From Candidatus Wildermuthbacteria bacterium (GTDB lineage: Bacteria; Patescibacteriota; Minisyncoccia; Minisyncoccales; UBA10102), in contig JACOVZ010000041.1 of assembly GCA_016177065.1 (NCBI GenBank), forward strand, positions 1 through 19,475: a DNA stretch of 19,475 nt, given 5' to 3'. Below are positions 1 through 7,460 of the stretch, piece after piece (positions within the stretch are counted from its first letter, which is position 1; every line of letters begins with the position of its first letter). Below the pieces are notes generated by a model that was given only the letters and a program-made list of their open reading frames with translations, was not told where the DNA came from and searched no databases. A program made the translations under genes and the position numbers.

Positions 1-785
1 ATCGCTCCCGCGTGGCCAAGAACAGTATCCTGAGGAAGGGTTTCTGCAAAGCGGCCCGCAATGAGAGCTATCACGGGCTTTGTGATTTTCCCCTGTAAAA
101 CAGCTTCAGCAAGCTTCTCTTCGTATGTACCGCCTACCTCTCCAAATATCACGACAGCCTTGGTTTGTCCATCATGCTCAAACTCCAAAGCAATATCATA
201 AAAGTCAGACCCTATGAGCAGATCCCCTCCAATGCCAACCACCGTGCTCTGCCCCAATCCTGCCTCAGAAAGTATCCGCGAGATCTCAGCAGTCATCCCC
301 CCGCTTTTTGAAATCACGCCCACTGAACCCGGAGTAAAGATGGTATTGATTGCTTCAGAGCTCCCAATGCTCCCTATCTTTGCTTTACCCGGGGATATGA
401 TTCCCACGGAACTTGGCCCTACCAATGCAACATTTTTCTCTCTTGCCAGCTGAATCATTTGAGAAACATCTGCCACAGGCACTTTTTCCGTAATCACGTT
501 GATTAACGGAATATCTGCCTCTATTGCTTCCTTGACCGCGCCAAACACAAACTTGGCCGGAACCACCGCGAGCGCTGCGTTGATTTCAGGAAACTGCGAA
601 AGCGCTTCTTTCACAGAATTAAATACCGGCACCCCTTCCTCAGTTTTCATCCCGCCTTTTCCAGGCGTAACCCCAGCCAGCACTTTCGTTCCATACGCCA
701 CCATTTCCCTGCACGCTCTTGAACCTTCTTTTCCCGTGATCCCCTGGATCAGCGCTTTTGTGTTTTCGTCAATGAGAATTGCCAT
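1..785 (-). CDS. CoA ligase alpha subunit, SucD/AclA/CcsB superfamily (3' end beyond window)
   Basis: NDP-forming acyl-CoA synthetase alpha subunit, which binds CoA and carries the phosphohistidine. 261 complete codons are visible, starting at the ATG at 785-783; no stop occurs before the edge. The N-terminus MAILIDENTK and the VTPGKGG stretch (about 39-45) fit the CoA-binding Rossmann domain. The active-site histidine is His258 in LGHAGA, at the very edge. The SucD hallmark GPNCPG is replaced by GPSSVG (123-128), and SGGMTAE (161-167) and GGTYEEK resemble ATP-citrate lyase (GPATVG, SGGMSNE, GGTEEYK from memory of human ACLY). It overlaps the upstream beta-subunit gene by 17 bp, so the two are probably translationally coupled. 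SucD proteins are about 290 aa, so either about 30 residues are missing, or the gene continues into a citrate-synthase-like domain as in AclA (about 600 aa). Family is certain; substrate is not. Confidence 0.9.
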   Translation of the reverse strand, partial: MAILIDENTKALIQGITGKEGSRACREMVAYGTKVLAGVTPGKGGMKTEEGVPVFNSVKEALSQFPEINAALAVVPAKFVFGAVKEAIEADIPLINVITEKVPVADVSQMIQLAREKNVALVGPSSVGIISPGKAKIGSIGSSEAINTIFTPGSVGVISKSGGMTAEISRILSEAGLGQSTVVGIGGDLLIGSDFYDIALEFEHDGQTKAVVIFGEVGGTYEEKLAEAVLQGKITKPVIALIAGRFAETLPQDTVLGHAGA

Positions 786-1815
786 ACGCAAGTTGTACCA
801 TTATCTTGGCCGACTCTGACATTGAAGTTTCGGGCCCGTACAAATGGAAATTAAATCCTTCTTCTTTTGCAACTCTTCTTAGCATCTCAAACGCTTCTTT
901 CTGGCGGGGGCCGTCCCTGCGGATAACAATAGGGTAGGTTGGCTTTGGCTGTACTTTGCCAAGCCCCTGCGCAAATCCAAGCATCGTTTCATAGATATCG
1001 GTAAAGTTTGCGGTTCCTCCTACGGTCCAGCAGCCCTTGAGCCCTGGCTTTGACAAGACTTTTATCGTCAGATCTTCTACCACTGAAGCTGGGGGGTTGC
1101 CTGAATACTCAACATAGTTTGCGGGCTTTCCTCCATGGCGCATGAGCATATCTAAGTTCAGCAAGGATGCTCCTCCGCCTGAAGCCAGTATTGCAATGTC
1201 TCCCGGCAGATCAAGATACGGCCTTTCCTGTGGATTCACCGCATTGTCGTCAAGAATCACCTTTGAGTCCCCTGCGACAAAGCTTCCGTTAGTCAGCTCA
1301 AAAAGCGGATTGATTTCTGCAAGCAACGCATGCTCTTTCTGGAACAAGTTCAAAAGAGATTGCAAAACTTCTTTCAATTGAAGAGAAACATCTAAAAGAG
1401 GTAAGACCCAAGAATCTGATTTGAACTCCAAGGGGAATATGTCTGCAGTTTCTATGTCAGCCCCTCCTTTTTCTGAAATGGCAAGCACCGGCATTCTTCT
1501 GTTCGTGTCAAAAGAAATGCTCAGGTACCATTCTTTCTCAGAATCAATTTTCTCTTCAGCAAGCACCTTCTCTGGAAGAACTCCGTCAATATTCTTCTGG
1601 AAAAGGTTCTTGAGCTGACTCATGAACTCTTCCTTTTGCTCCACTAAAACAATGCCTCCTTTTTTGTTTCTTGCTCCCGAGGGCACCTGTGATTTTAAAA
1701 CAACGGGAAACCGCAAAGCGACTTCTTCTGATGGCTTTCCAATCAAAACAGAATTTGGCGCCTTAATGCCATACTTTTTGAATAATTCTTTTCCCTGATA
1801 TTCTAAGAGTTTCAT
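769..1815 (-). CDS. ATP-grasp CoA ligase beta subunit with ATP-citrate-lyase-type C-terminal domain
   Basis: The 348-aa partner of the alpha subunit at 1-785. The N-terminal half is an ATP-grasp domain: the start MKLLEYQGKELFKKYGI is typical of SucC/AclB, with Lys41 and the following glycine-rich GARNKKGG, and EINP at 167-170 for metal binding. The C-terminal half does not look like SucC. It has GGGAS (213-217), ANYVEYSG (232-239), GGTANFTD (266-273), RRDGP (299-303) and YGPET (326-330), the same order of motifs as the citrate-binding domain of ATP-citrate lyase (GGGAS, ANYGEYSG, GGSIANFT, RRGGP, GTET). The SucC motif NIFGGI(V/M)RCD is absent. SucC is usually about 388 aa, so this is shorter. 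The ATG overlaps the glmS stop as ATGA. Candidate activities are citryl-CoA synthetase, half of an ATP-citrate lyase, or a ligase for another carboxylate; succinyl-CoA synthetase is possible but less well supported. Confidence 0.9.
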   Translation of the reverse strand: MKLLEYQGKELFKKYGIKAPNSVLIGKPSEEVALRFPVVLKSQVPSGARNKKGGIVLVEQKEEFMSQLKNLFQKNIDGVLPEKVLAEEKIDSEKEWYLSISFDTNRRMPVLAISEKGGADIETADIFPLEFKSDSWVLPLLDVSLQLKEVLQSLLNLFQKEHALLAEINPLFELTNGSFVAGDSKVILDDNAVNPQERPYLDLPGDIAILASGGGASLLNLDMLMRHGGKPANYVEYSGNPPASVVEDLTIKVLSKPGLKGCWTVGGTANFTDIYETMLGFAQGLGKVQPKPTYPIVIRRDGPRQKEAFEMLRRVAKEEGFNFHLYGPETSMSESAKIMVQLAYGNSH

Positions 1816-3635
1816 TCCACCGTAACTGACTTAGCAAGATTGCGAGGCTTATCAACGTCATAGCCCTTCAAGACTCCCATATAATACGCAAAAAGCTGGA
1901 GAGGAATCGTTGCGAGAATCGGAGTAAGCATTTCCAGGGTTTTGGGAATAAAAATCACGTCATCCGCAAGTTTCTTGATGTTTTCGTTGCCCTCCGTGGC
2001 AACGGCTATCACTTTTCCGTTTCTTGCCTTAATCTCCTGAATGTTAGAAACCATTTTTTCATACACGCTGTCAGAAGGGCACAGCGCGACAGTAGGAAAG
2101 TTCTCATCAATCAAGGCAATGGGCCCGTGCTTCATTTCGCCAGCTCCATATCCTTCTGCATGAATGTAAGAGATTTCTTTGAGCTTCAAGGCTCCTTCTA
2201 GGGCGACCGGATAATTGTACTTTCTGCCAATGAAAAGAAAGTTTTTAAAGTCTTTATACTTCTTTGCCAGGTCTTCAATAGTTGAAGATTTCTCCAGGAT
2301 CTTCTGCGCAAGTTTAGGAAGCTCTGCTATTTCTTTTCCAATCCTCTGCCCCATAACCAGAGACATGCCCCGCTGCCTTCCCAAAAACATCGTTAAAAGG
2401 CTCAAAACCGCAAGCTGAGAAGTAAGCGCCTTTGTGGAAGCCACCCCTATTTCAGGCCCCGCATGATTGTAAATTCCAGCCTGAACCTCTCTTGCAATGG
2501 AAGAACCAACCACGTTAATAATCCCAAGAGTCAATCCTCCTTTTTCTTTCACTTCCTTTAAGCAGGAAAGCGTATCTGCGGTTTCGCCAGACTGGGAGAT
2601 GAAGACAAACAAAGTTTCCTTGTCAATGGTTGATTTTCGGTATCTGAACTCTGAAGCGATATCAACGTCGGTTGGAATCCCCGCATACTCCTCAAGCATA
2701 TATTCTGCGGCCAATCCCGCGTGGTAGGAGGTTCCGCACGCAACAATGTTAATCCGCTTTATCTCTCTGAGGCGGCTCGCAAACTCTTCCAATCCTCCAA
2801 GCTTTGTCTTGCCCTCTTTTAAAAATACTCTGCCCCTGATTGCGTTTTCAAGCGTTAGGGGCTGCTCCATAATTTCCTTGAGCATGAAATGGGAATATCC
2901 TCCCTTTTGCGCTTCTTCCAAAGTCCAGTCAAGCTCCATCACCTCCTTTTCTTTGAGATTATTCTCTAAGTCAAACACCTTAAAATCTCCCTGTCTCACC
3001 ACCGCAATCTCTCCGTCATCAAGAAACACCATCTTATTTGAATGAGAGATAAGAGCCGAGGGATCTGAAGCAATGAATCCTCCTGTGCCATTCACCGAGA
3101 TAACAAGAGGGCTTGAAACCCTGGCTCCCACTATCTTTTCCGGATCTTCTTTTGCGACAACGGCAATCCCAAAGCTTCCTTTCACAAACTTAAGAGCTTT
3201 ACGCACTGCTTCCTCAAGATTTCCTTTAAAGAAATGCTCAACCAAATGCGGGAGAACTTCGGTATCTGTTTGGGAAAGAAAGCGATGGCCTTTTGCTTCC
3301 AGCTTTTCTCTGAGAACTCTATAGTTTTCAATAATTCCGTTGTGCACCACGAAAATATCCCCTTTGCAGTCTGCGTGAGGGTGAGCGTTTTCTTCGGTAA
3401 CGCCCCCGTGGGTTGCCCAGCGCGAGTGACCAATGCCCAAATGTCCTATAAGACGCAAGTCAGTGACTTTTTGCTCAAGGTTTTCTAGCTTTCCCACCGA
3501 TCTCACGCACTGCGCGTCTGCTCCAATCACAACAATGCCGCTTGAATCGTATCCGCGGTAAGACTGCTTTCTCAGCCCCTCAATTAATAAAGGGGTCGCT
3601 GATTCTTTGCCTATGTACCCAATAATCCCGCACAT
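1812..3635 (-). CDS. glmS: Glutamine--fructose-6-phosphate aminotransferase (isomerizing)
   Basis: Makes glucosamine-6-phosphate from fructose-6-phosphate and glutamine in the cytosol, the first step to UDP-GlcNAc for peptidoglycan and surface glycans. The protein has 607 aa, full length for the family (E. coli about 609). It starts MCGIIGYIG, so Met removal exposes the catalytic Cys of the N-terminal glutamine amidotransferase domain. RGYDSSG, SRWATHGG and VVHNGIIENY follow in the right order. Two SIS sugar-isomerase domains fill the rest: CGTSYHAG and SQSGETADT in the first, and ALKLKEISYIHAEGYGAGEMKHGPIALID in the second region. The C-terminus DKPRNLAKSVTVE is the conserved isomerase tail. 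It lies 3 nt downstream of leuS and overlaps the next gene by 4 nt (ATGA), so it belongs to a leuS-glmS-CoA ligase operon. No glmS ribozyme can fit in the 3-nt gap. Confidence 0.97.
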   Translation of the reverse strand: MCGIIGYIGKESATPLLIEGLRKQSYRGYDSSGIVVIGADAQCVRSVGKLENLEQKVTDLRLIGHLGIGHSRWATHGGVTEENAHPHADCKGDIFVVHNGIIENYRVLREKLEAKGHRFLSQTDTEVLPHLVEHFFKGNLEEAVRKALKFVKGSFGIAVVAKEDPEKIVGARVSSPLVISVNGTGGFIASDPSALISHSNKMVFLDDGEIAVVRQGDFKVFDLENNLKEKEVMELDWTLEEAQKGGYSHFMLKEIMEQPLTLENAIRGRVFLKEGKTKLGGLEEFASRLREIKRINIVACGTSYHAGLAAEYMLEEYAGIPTDVDIASEFRYRKSTIDKETLFVFISQSGETADTLSCLKEVKEKGGLTLGIINVVGSSIAREVQAGIYNHAGPEIGVASTKALTSQLAVLSLLTMFLGRQRGMSLVMGQRIGKEIAELPKLAQKILEKSSTIEDLAKKYKDFKNFLFIGRKYNYPVALEGALKLKEISYIHAEGYGAGEMKHGPIALIDENFPTVALCPSDSVYEKMVSNIQEIKARNGKVIAVATEGNENIKKLADDVIFIPKTLEMLTPILATIPLQLFAYYMGVLKGYDVDKPRNLAKSVTVE

Positions 3636-3638
3636 GTA

Positions 3639-6035
3639 TTAAACTACAAAATTAAGAATTTTCCCTTTCACGAAAATAGTCTTGCGAATAGGATTCTGCC
3701 CTATCCACTGCCGTATCTTTTCATTCTTCAAAGCCTCGACCCTTACTGCTTCTTCTGAAGCATCGGGAAGAATATCAAGAATGCCCCGCATCTTGCCATT
3801 CACCTGGATGATAAGGCGGATTTTCTCTTCCTGCAAAAACTTTGAATCGTATGAGGGCCAGGGCTGATCGTGCACGCTATCCTTGCGCCCTATCTCATGC
3901 CACAGCTCTTCTGCAAGATGCGGCGCAAAGGGAGCAAGAAGGATAAGCAGAGTTTCTGCGTCTTCTTTCGCAACAGCATCCTTTTGAGAAAAAGCATTCA
4001 CATACTCCATTAATGCGGAGATTGCGGTGTTGTATCTCAGATGCTCAAGATCTTCAGTGATCTTTTTAATGGTCTTGTGCCTTAGGGCCTCGCTATTGCT
4101 TTTTCCTTCTTTCGCATTTATTGCGAAAGAAAACACTCTGTTCAAAAACCTTGAAATCCCGACGATTCCCTTGTCTGACCAGTCTCCTCCTTCTGAAAAG
4201 GGCCCCACGAACATCAAATACATGCGCACCGTATCTACGCCGTAGTTCTTGAAATACTCGTCCGGGTTTACCACGTTTCCCTTGGACTTTGACATTTTGG
4301 CCCCGTCTTTAGTGATAAGCCCGTGCGCCCTGAATTTTTTGAATGGTTCTTCAAATTCAAGGTATCCGAGATCTTTCAAGGCCATGGTAATGAATCTTGT
4401 ATACAGCAGATGAAGCACCGCGTGCTCCTGGCCTCCAATGTACATATCAACGGGCAGCCACTTTACAATGCGTTCCTTGTCAAAAGGCTTGTCTTTGAAT
4501 TCCGTGCAGGGATACCTGAAAAAATACCAGGCAGAATCAAGAAACGTGTCGGATACGTCAGTTTCCCTTTCAGCTAACCCTTTGCATTGAGGGCATTTAG
4601 TTTTTACAAAGCTTGCAACCGAGGCAAGCGGAGATTTTCCTGTGCCTTGCGGCCTAAAATCTTTCACAAAAGGAAGCTTCACTGGCAAGTCCTTCTCTGG
4701 CACAGGCACTGTTCCGCATTTTGCGCAGTAGATTATAGGAATTGGAGGCCCCCAGTATCTCTGGCGGGAAATGAGCCAGTCGCGAAGGTGGTATTTTGCT
4801 GAAAATTTGCCCCCTGCAAATTTCATAATCTGCGCCCTTGCTTCCTGGGAAGCTAATCCGTCAAACTGCCCTGAGCCGACAAGATGGCCCTCACCCGTGT
4901 ACGCTTTATCCAGCAAAGGGCATGTTTTCTCCGGGTAATGAGGGCAGATGACAATGGTGATAGGCAAACTGTATTTTTTAGCGAATGCAAAATCTCTCTG
5001 GTCATGGGCGGGAACCGCCATAATCGCTCCTGTGCCGTAGGAAGCAAGCGCGTAATCAGCTATAAACACGGGGATTTCTTCTTTTGAGGCAGGATTGATC
5101 GCTTTAATCCCCTTGAGTTCTATTCCGGTTTTTTCTTTTGCAAGCTCTGTGCGTTCCAGTTCGCTTTTCTTTTTTGCCTCTTCTCTGTATTTTTGAACTT
5201 CGTCCCAGTTTGTTATTCTCGCTTTCAGCTTCTCTAGCAGTTGGTGTTCCGGAGCCAACACCATATATGTTGCCCCGAAAAGAGTGTCAGGCCTTGTGGT
5301 AAAAACCCCAATTTTTAAATCCGAGTCTGCAACTGGAAATTCAAGCTCTGCGCCTTGCGATTTCCCAATCCAGTTTTTCTGGGCCATCCTGGTGCGCTCC
5401 GACCATTCAATTGTTTCTAAATTCTTCAGCAAGCGATCTGCGTATTTGGTAATCCTGAGAAACCACTGCTCCATTTCTTTCTGGACAACTTCTGTGCCGC
5501 ACCGTTCGCATCTTCCAGCGGCAACCTGCTCGTCAGCCAATACGGTTTTGCAGGAAGGGCACCAATCTACCGGCGCTTTTGCCCTATAGGCAAGCCCTGC
5601 CTTGTAGAGCTCCAAAAACAGCCACTGAGTCCATTTGTAGTATTCAGGCTTTGTGGTATCAACTTCGCGATCCCACGCAAAAAGCGCGCCCATCTGCTTG
5701 AGCTGTTTGCGGAAGTTCTGAACATTCTTCTCTGTTTGAATCTTGGGATGGACTCCTTTTTTAATGGCAAAATTCTCAGAATGTATTCCAAAAGCGTCAA
5801 ACCCCATGGGTTCAAATACGTCTTTCCTTTGCATTCTCTTAAACCTGCCAAAAATGTCAGAGCCGGTAAAGGCATAGACATTCCCCACGTGCAGGCCTTC
5901 TGCAGAAGGGTAAGGAAACATCATAAGATTGTAGTAGGGATTTTTTGCCTTCTTCAAATCAACCTTCCAGGCCTTTTTCTTCTCCCATTCTTTCCTCCAT
6001 TTTGCCTCAATTTTCTGGGGATTGTATTCTCGCAT
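3639..6035 (-). CDS. leuS: Leucyl-tRNA synthetase
   Basis: Class Ia synthetase charging tRNA-Leu. The protein has 798 aa, somewhat shorter than E. coli (860) but with all domains. The HIGH-type motif is HVGN (49-52) in FPYPSAEGLHVGN, and KMSKS is at 580-584. A zinc site is likely at C159/C162/C176/C179, and a second Cys pair set lies at C437/C440/C481/C484. The CP1 editing domain is present, with TTRPDTLFG (246-254) and the AHDQRD motif holding the editing aspartate near 345. The C-terminal domain (VNGKMRG onward) is intact, so post-transfer proofreading should be retained. The ATG at 6035-6033 is preceded by GAGAAG 5 nt away, a weak ribosome binding site. It is the first gene of the leftward operon and is divergent from mutY across a 50-nt gap. 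Confidence 0.98.
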   Translation of the reverse strand: MREYNPQKIEAKWRKEWEKKKAWKVDLKKAKNPYYNLMMFPYPSAEGLHVGNVYAFTGSDIFGRFKRMQRKDVFEPMGFDAFGIHSENFAIKKGVHPKIQTEKNVQNFRKQLKQMGALFAWDREVDTTKPEYYKWTQWLFLELYKAGLAYRAKAPVDWCPSCKTVLADEQVAAGRCERCGTEVVQKEMEQWFLRITKYADRLLKNLETIEWSERTRMAQKNWIGKSQGAELEFPVADSDLKIGVFTTRPDTLFGATYMVLAPEHQLLEKLKARITNWDEVQKYREEAKKKSELERTELAKEKTGIELKGIKAINPASKEEIPVFIADYALASYGTGAIMAVPAHDQRDFAFAKKYSLPITIVICPHYPEKTCPLLDKAYTGEGHLVGSGQFDGLASQEARAQIMKFAGGKFSAKYHLRDWLISRQRYWGPPIPIIYCAKCGTVPVPEKDLPVKLPFVKDFRPQGTGKSPLASVASFVKTKCPQCKGLAERETDVSDTFLDSAWYFFRYPCTEFKDKPFDKERIVKWLPVDMYIGGQEHAVLHLLYTRFITMALKDLGYLEFEEPFKKFRAHGLITKDGAKMSKSKGNVVNPDEYFKNYGVDTVRMYLMFVGPFSEGGDWSDKGIVGISRFLNRVFSFAINAKEGKSNSEALRHKTIKKITEDLEHLRYNTAISALMEYVNAFSQKDAVAKEDAETLLILLAPFAPHLAEELWHEIGRKDSVHDQPWPSYDSKFLQEEKIRLIIQVNGKMRGILDILPDASEEAVRVEALKNEKIRQWIGQNPIRKTIFVKGKILNFVV

Positions 6036-6046
6036 AAGTACTTCTC

Positions 6047-6075
6047 AATGTAGCTAAAAATAGGGTTTTTGTCTA
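6047..6075 (-). promoter_or_regulatory. Candidate promoter for leuS operon
   Basis: On the minus strand a -35 hexamer TAGACA (6070-6075; 5/6 to consensus) is 17 nt from a -10 hexamer TACATT (6047-6052; 4/6). The predicted transcript start is near 6040, leaving only about 5 nt before the leuS ATG, close to leaderless. The only RBS-like string, GAGAAG, would then lie outside the mRNA, so either translation is leaderless or the true promoter is further upstream inside mutY. Confidence 0.35.
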
Positions 6076-6079
6076 TGCT
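6074..6079 (+). promoter_or_regulatory. Possible -10 element for mutY
   Basis: TATGCT matches 4 of 6 consensus bases and stands exactly 6 nt before the mutY ATG, the same spacing seen for tatD and the LAGLIDADG gene. It would give a leaderless mutY mRNA. No convincing -35 is seen, so support is weak. Confidence 0.2.
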
Positions 6080-6085
6080 GAGAGC

Positions 6086-6916
6086 ATGACGATTTTAGGA
6101 TTTCAAAACCTCATCTTAAGCTGGCACAGAACCAACAAAAGAAGCATGCCTTGGAGAAAAACAAATGACCCGTATAAAATCCTGGTGTCTGAAGTGATGC
6201 TTCAGCAAACGCAAGCGGCGAGAGTCATTCCGAAATACAAAGAATTTCTAAAACAATTTCCCGCTCTTTCTTCTCTTGCAAAAACCTCCAACAAAAAGCT
6301 TCTTCGGGCTTGGAGGGGACTGGGATACTGGAGGCGGGCAAAATATCTCAAACAAACTGCGCAAATACTTGTGAGAGCGAAGGCAATGAATTTACAAACG
6401 CCGAGCGACCTGGAAACTCTGCCGGGCATTGGGCCATACACGGCTCGCGCGCTTGCATGTTTTGCGTTTGGAAACACAGAGGCATTTCTGGACACGAATA
6501 TCCGCCGAACATACCTTCATTTCTTTTTCAAAAACAAAAAGAATGTGCCAGACAAAGAAATTCTCAAAATTGCGCAGAGAGCCATTGATTCGCTCCCTAA
6601 AAAAATCACGCCGCGAGAATGGCACTACGCGCTTTTTGATTATGGGGCCCTGGTTTTAAAAGACAAAGAAATCAACAAACAGAGCAAGCATTACGCAAAA
6701 CAGAGCAAGTTCAAAGGATCCTTTCGCTCATTCCGCGCAAGAATTATGCATATGATCCTTACACAGAATCAAAACAAGATTTCTCAAGCAATGCTTCAGA
6801 GATTCCTCAGGCATGAACTAAAAAAAGAAAAATCAAGCTGGAGCGCCAATGATATTATTTCCTCGCTTCTGAAAGACGGCCTGCTGAAAAAATCAAGAGG
6901 CGCCTACTCGCTATAA
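6086..6916 (+). CDS. mutY: A/G-specific adenine DNA glycosylase (MutY), Fe-S-less and C-terminally short
   Basis: Base-excision repair enzyme of the HhH-GPD superfamily that removes adenine mispaired with 8-oxoguanine. The protein has 276 aa against about 350 in E. coli. SEVMLQQTQ contains the catalytic glutamate (Glu36). The helix-hairpin-helix LETLPGIGPYTARAL spans about 109-123, and the catalytic aspartate is Asp136 in LDTNIRR. All four cysteines of the usual [4Fe-4S] loop are missing: after DYGALVLKD (185-193) the chain runs through Lys/Ser/Gln-rich residues, and the only Cys in the protein is Cys125. The C-terminal NUDIX-like 8-oxoG-recognition domain is also absent, replaced by about 60 residues that look like a winged-helix tail (from SFRARIMHMI onward). 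It is the only plus-strand gene, divergent from leuS and convergent with the NUDIX gene. Family is confident; strict 8-oxoG:A specificity is less so. Confidence 0.93.
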   Translation: MTILGFQNLILSWHRTNKRSMPWRKTNDPYKILVSEVMLQQTQAARVIPKYKEFLKQFPALSSLAKTSNKKLLRAWRGLGYWRRAKYLKQTAQILVRAKAMNLQTPSDLETLPGIGPYTARALACFAFGNTEAFLDTNIRRTYLHFFFKNKKNVPDKEILKIAQRAIDSLPKKITPREWHYALFDYGALVLKDKEINKQSKHYAKQSKFKGSFRSFRARIMHMILTQNQNKISQAMLQRFLRHELKKEKSSWSANDIISSLLKDGLLKKSRGAYSL

Positions 6917-6921
6917 AATGA

Positions 6922-6956
6922 AGGAACCCACGAGTTAGATTATCCCGTGGGTTCTT
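6922..6956. terminator. Hairpin between convergent mutY and NUDIX genes
   Basis: A perfect 9-bp stem GAACCCACG (6924-6932) / CGTGGGTTC (6946-6954), extended by one G-T and one A-T pair, encloses a 13-nt loop. It starts 5 nt after the mutY stop codon, and its right arm lies in the last codons of the NUDIX gene. T-rich stretches follow on both sides but are short, so it is probably a bidirectional terminator of moderate strength. Confidence 0.6.
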
Positions 6957-7396
6957 AAGATGACTACATGCCGAAGAGAAAGGTTCAGCTTTCCTCCCCG
7001 CATGGTCTCTCCCCGTATGGTCCAAATGGGAAAGATATTTGCGCTTGTCGCATCTCCGTGCGGCTCTCTACTTCTGGAAGCCCGCAGTTTCCTGTTTTTA
7101 AGGGAAGGGAACTGCTCCAGCCTGACGATAAAATACGTTACTTCGTACCCGCCGTACTGGCGAGAAACTTCAAGCAGAGTAAGATCAGCCGGGCCGAGTT
7201 TAATGCCGGTTTCTTCTCTTACTTCTCTGATTGCGCATTGCTCGGAGGTTTCGCCTTGTTCCTGCTTGCCTCCCGGAAGCTTCCATTCTTTGCTCTCCTT
7301 GACCAGTACAAGGCCCAGCTCTCCTTTTTTAGAACACCGAGGGTAGCGGCATTGAATCGCCACAACCGAGATCGGCAAAATCGGAAAAGAAACCAT
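6935..7396 (-). CDS. NUDIX hydrolase
   Basis: The 153-aa NUDIX-fold protein hydrolyses a nucleoside diphosphate linked to another group; its substrate cannot be named. The signature G-x5-E-x7-REVREETGI is complete at residues 43-65 (GGKQEQGE ... REVREETG), and the preceding strand KEWKLPGG is typical. The ATG at 7396-7394 is preferred over the in-frame TTG three bases upstream, because AGGAGG at 7403-7408 lies 6 nt from ATG but only 3 nt from TTG. Residues about 105-125 (KNRKLRASRSREPHGDATSA) are basic and look like an insertion. It converges on mutY, and its last codons form one arm of the shared hairpin. A MutT-like sanitising role would fit the MutY neighbour, but that is inference. Confidence 0.92.
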   Translation of the reverse strand: MVSFPILPISVVAIQCRYPRCSKKGELGLVLVKESKEWKLPGGKQEQGETSEQCAIREVREETGIKLGPADLTLLEVSRQYGGYEVTYFIVRLEQFPSLKNRKLRASRSREPHGDATSANIFPIWTIRGETMRGGKLNLSLRHVVILRTHGII

Positions 7397-7402
7397 CAAT
7401 CA

Positions 7403-7408
7403 CCTCCT
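7403..7408 (-). promoter_or_regulatory. Strong Shine-Dalgarno that sets the NUDIX start
   Basis: Perfect AGGAGG followed by TGA, extending complementarity to the 16S 3' end; 6 nt spacing to the ATG at 7396. Confidence 0.85.
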
Positions 7409-7432
7409 CTGAAGCAATAGTAAACCAAATCC

Positions 7433-7460
7433 CTTATACACCATATGCCAAAAAGATCAA
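7433..7460 (-). promoter_or_regulatory. Candidate promoter for NUDIX gene
   Basis: TTGATC (-35, 7455-7460) and TATAAG (-10, 7433-7438, 5/6) are separated by 16 nt. The transcript would start near 7426, giving a leader of about 30 nt that includes the AGGAGG site. It overlaps the T-rich tail of the terminator-like hairpin at 7469-7512, so the NUDIX gene may be expressed independently of the RNA locus upstream. Confidence 0.45.
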
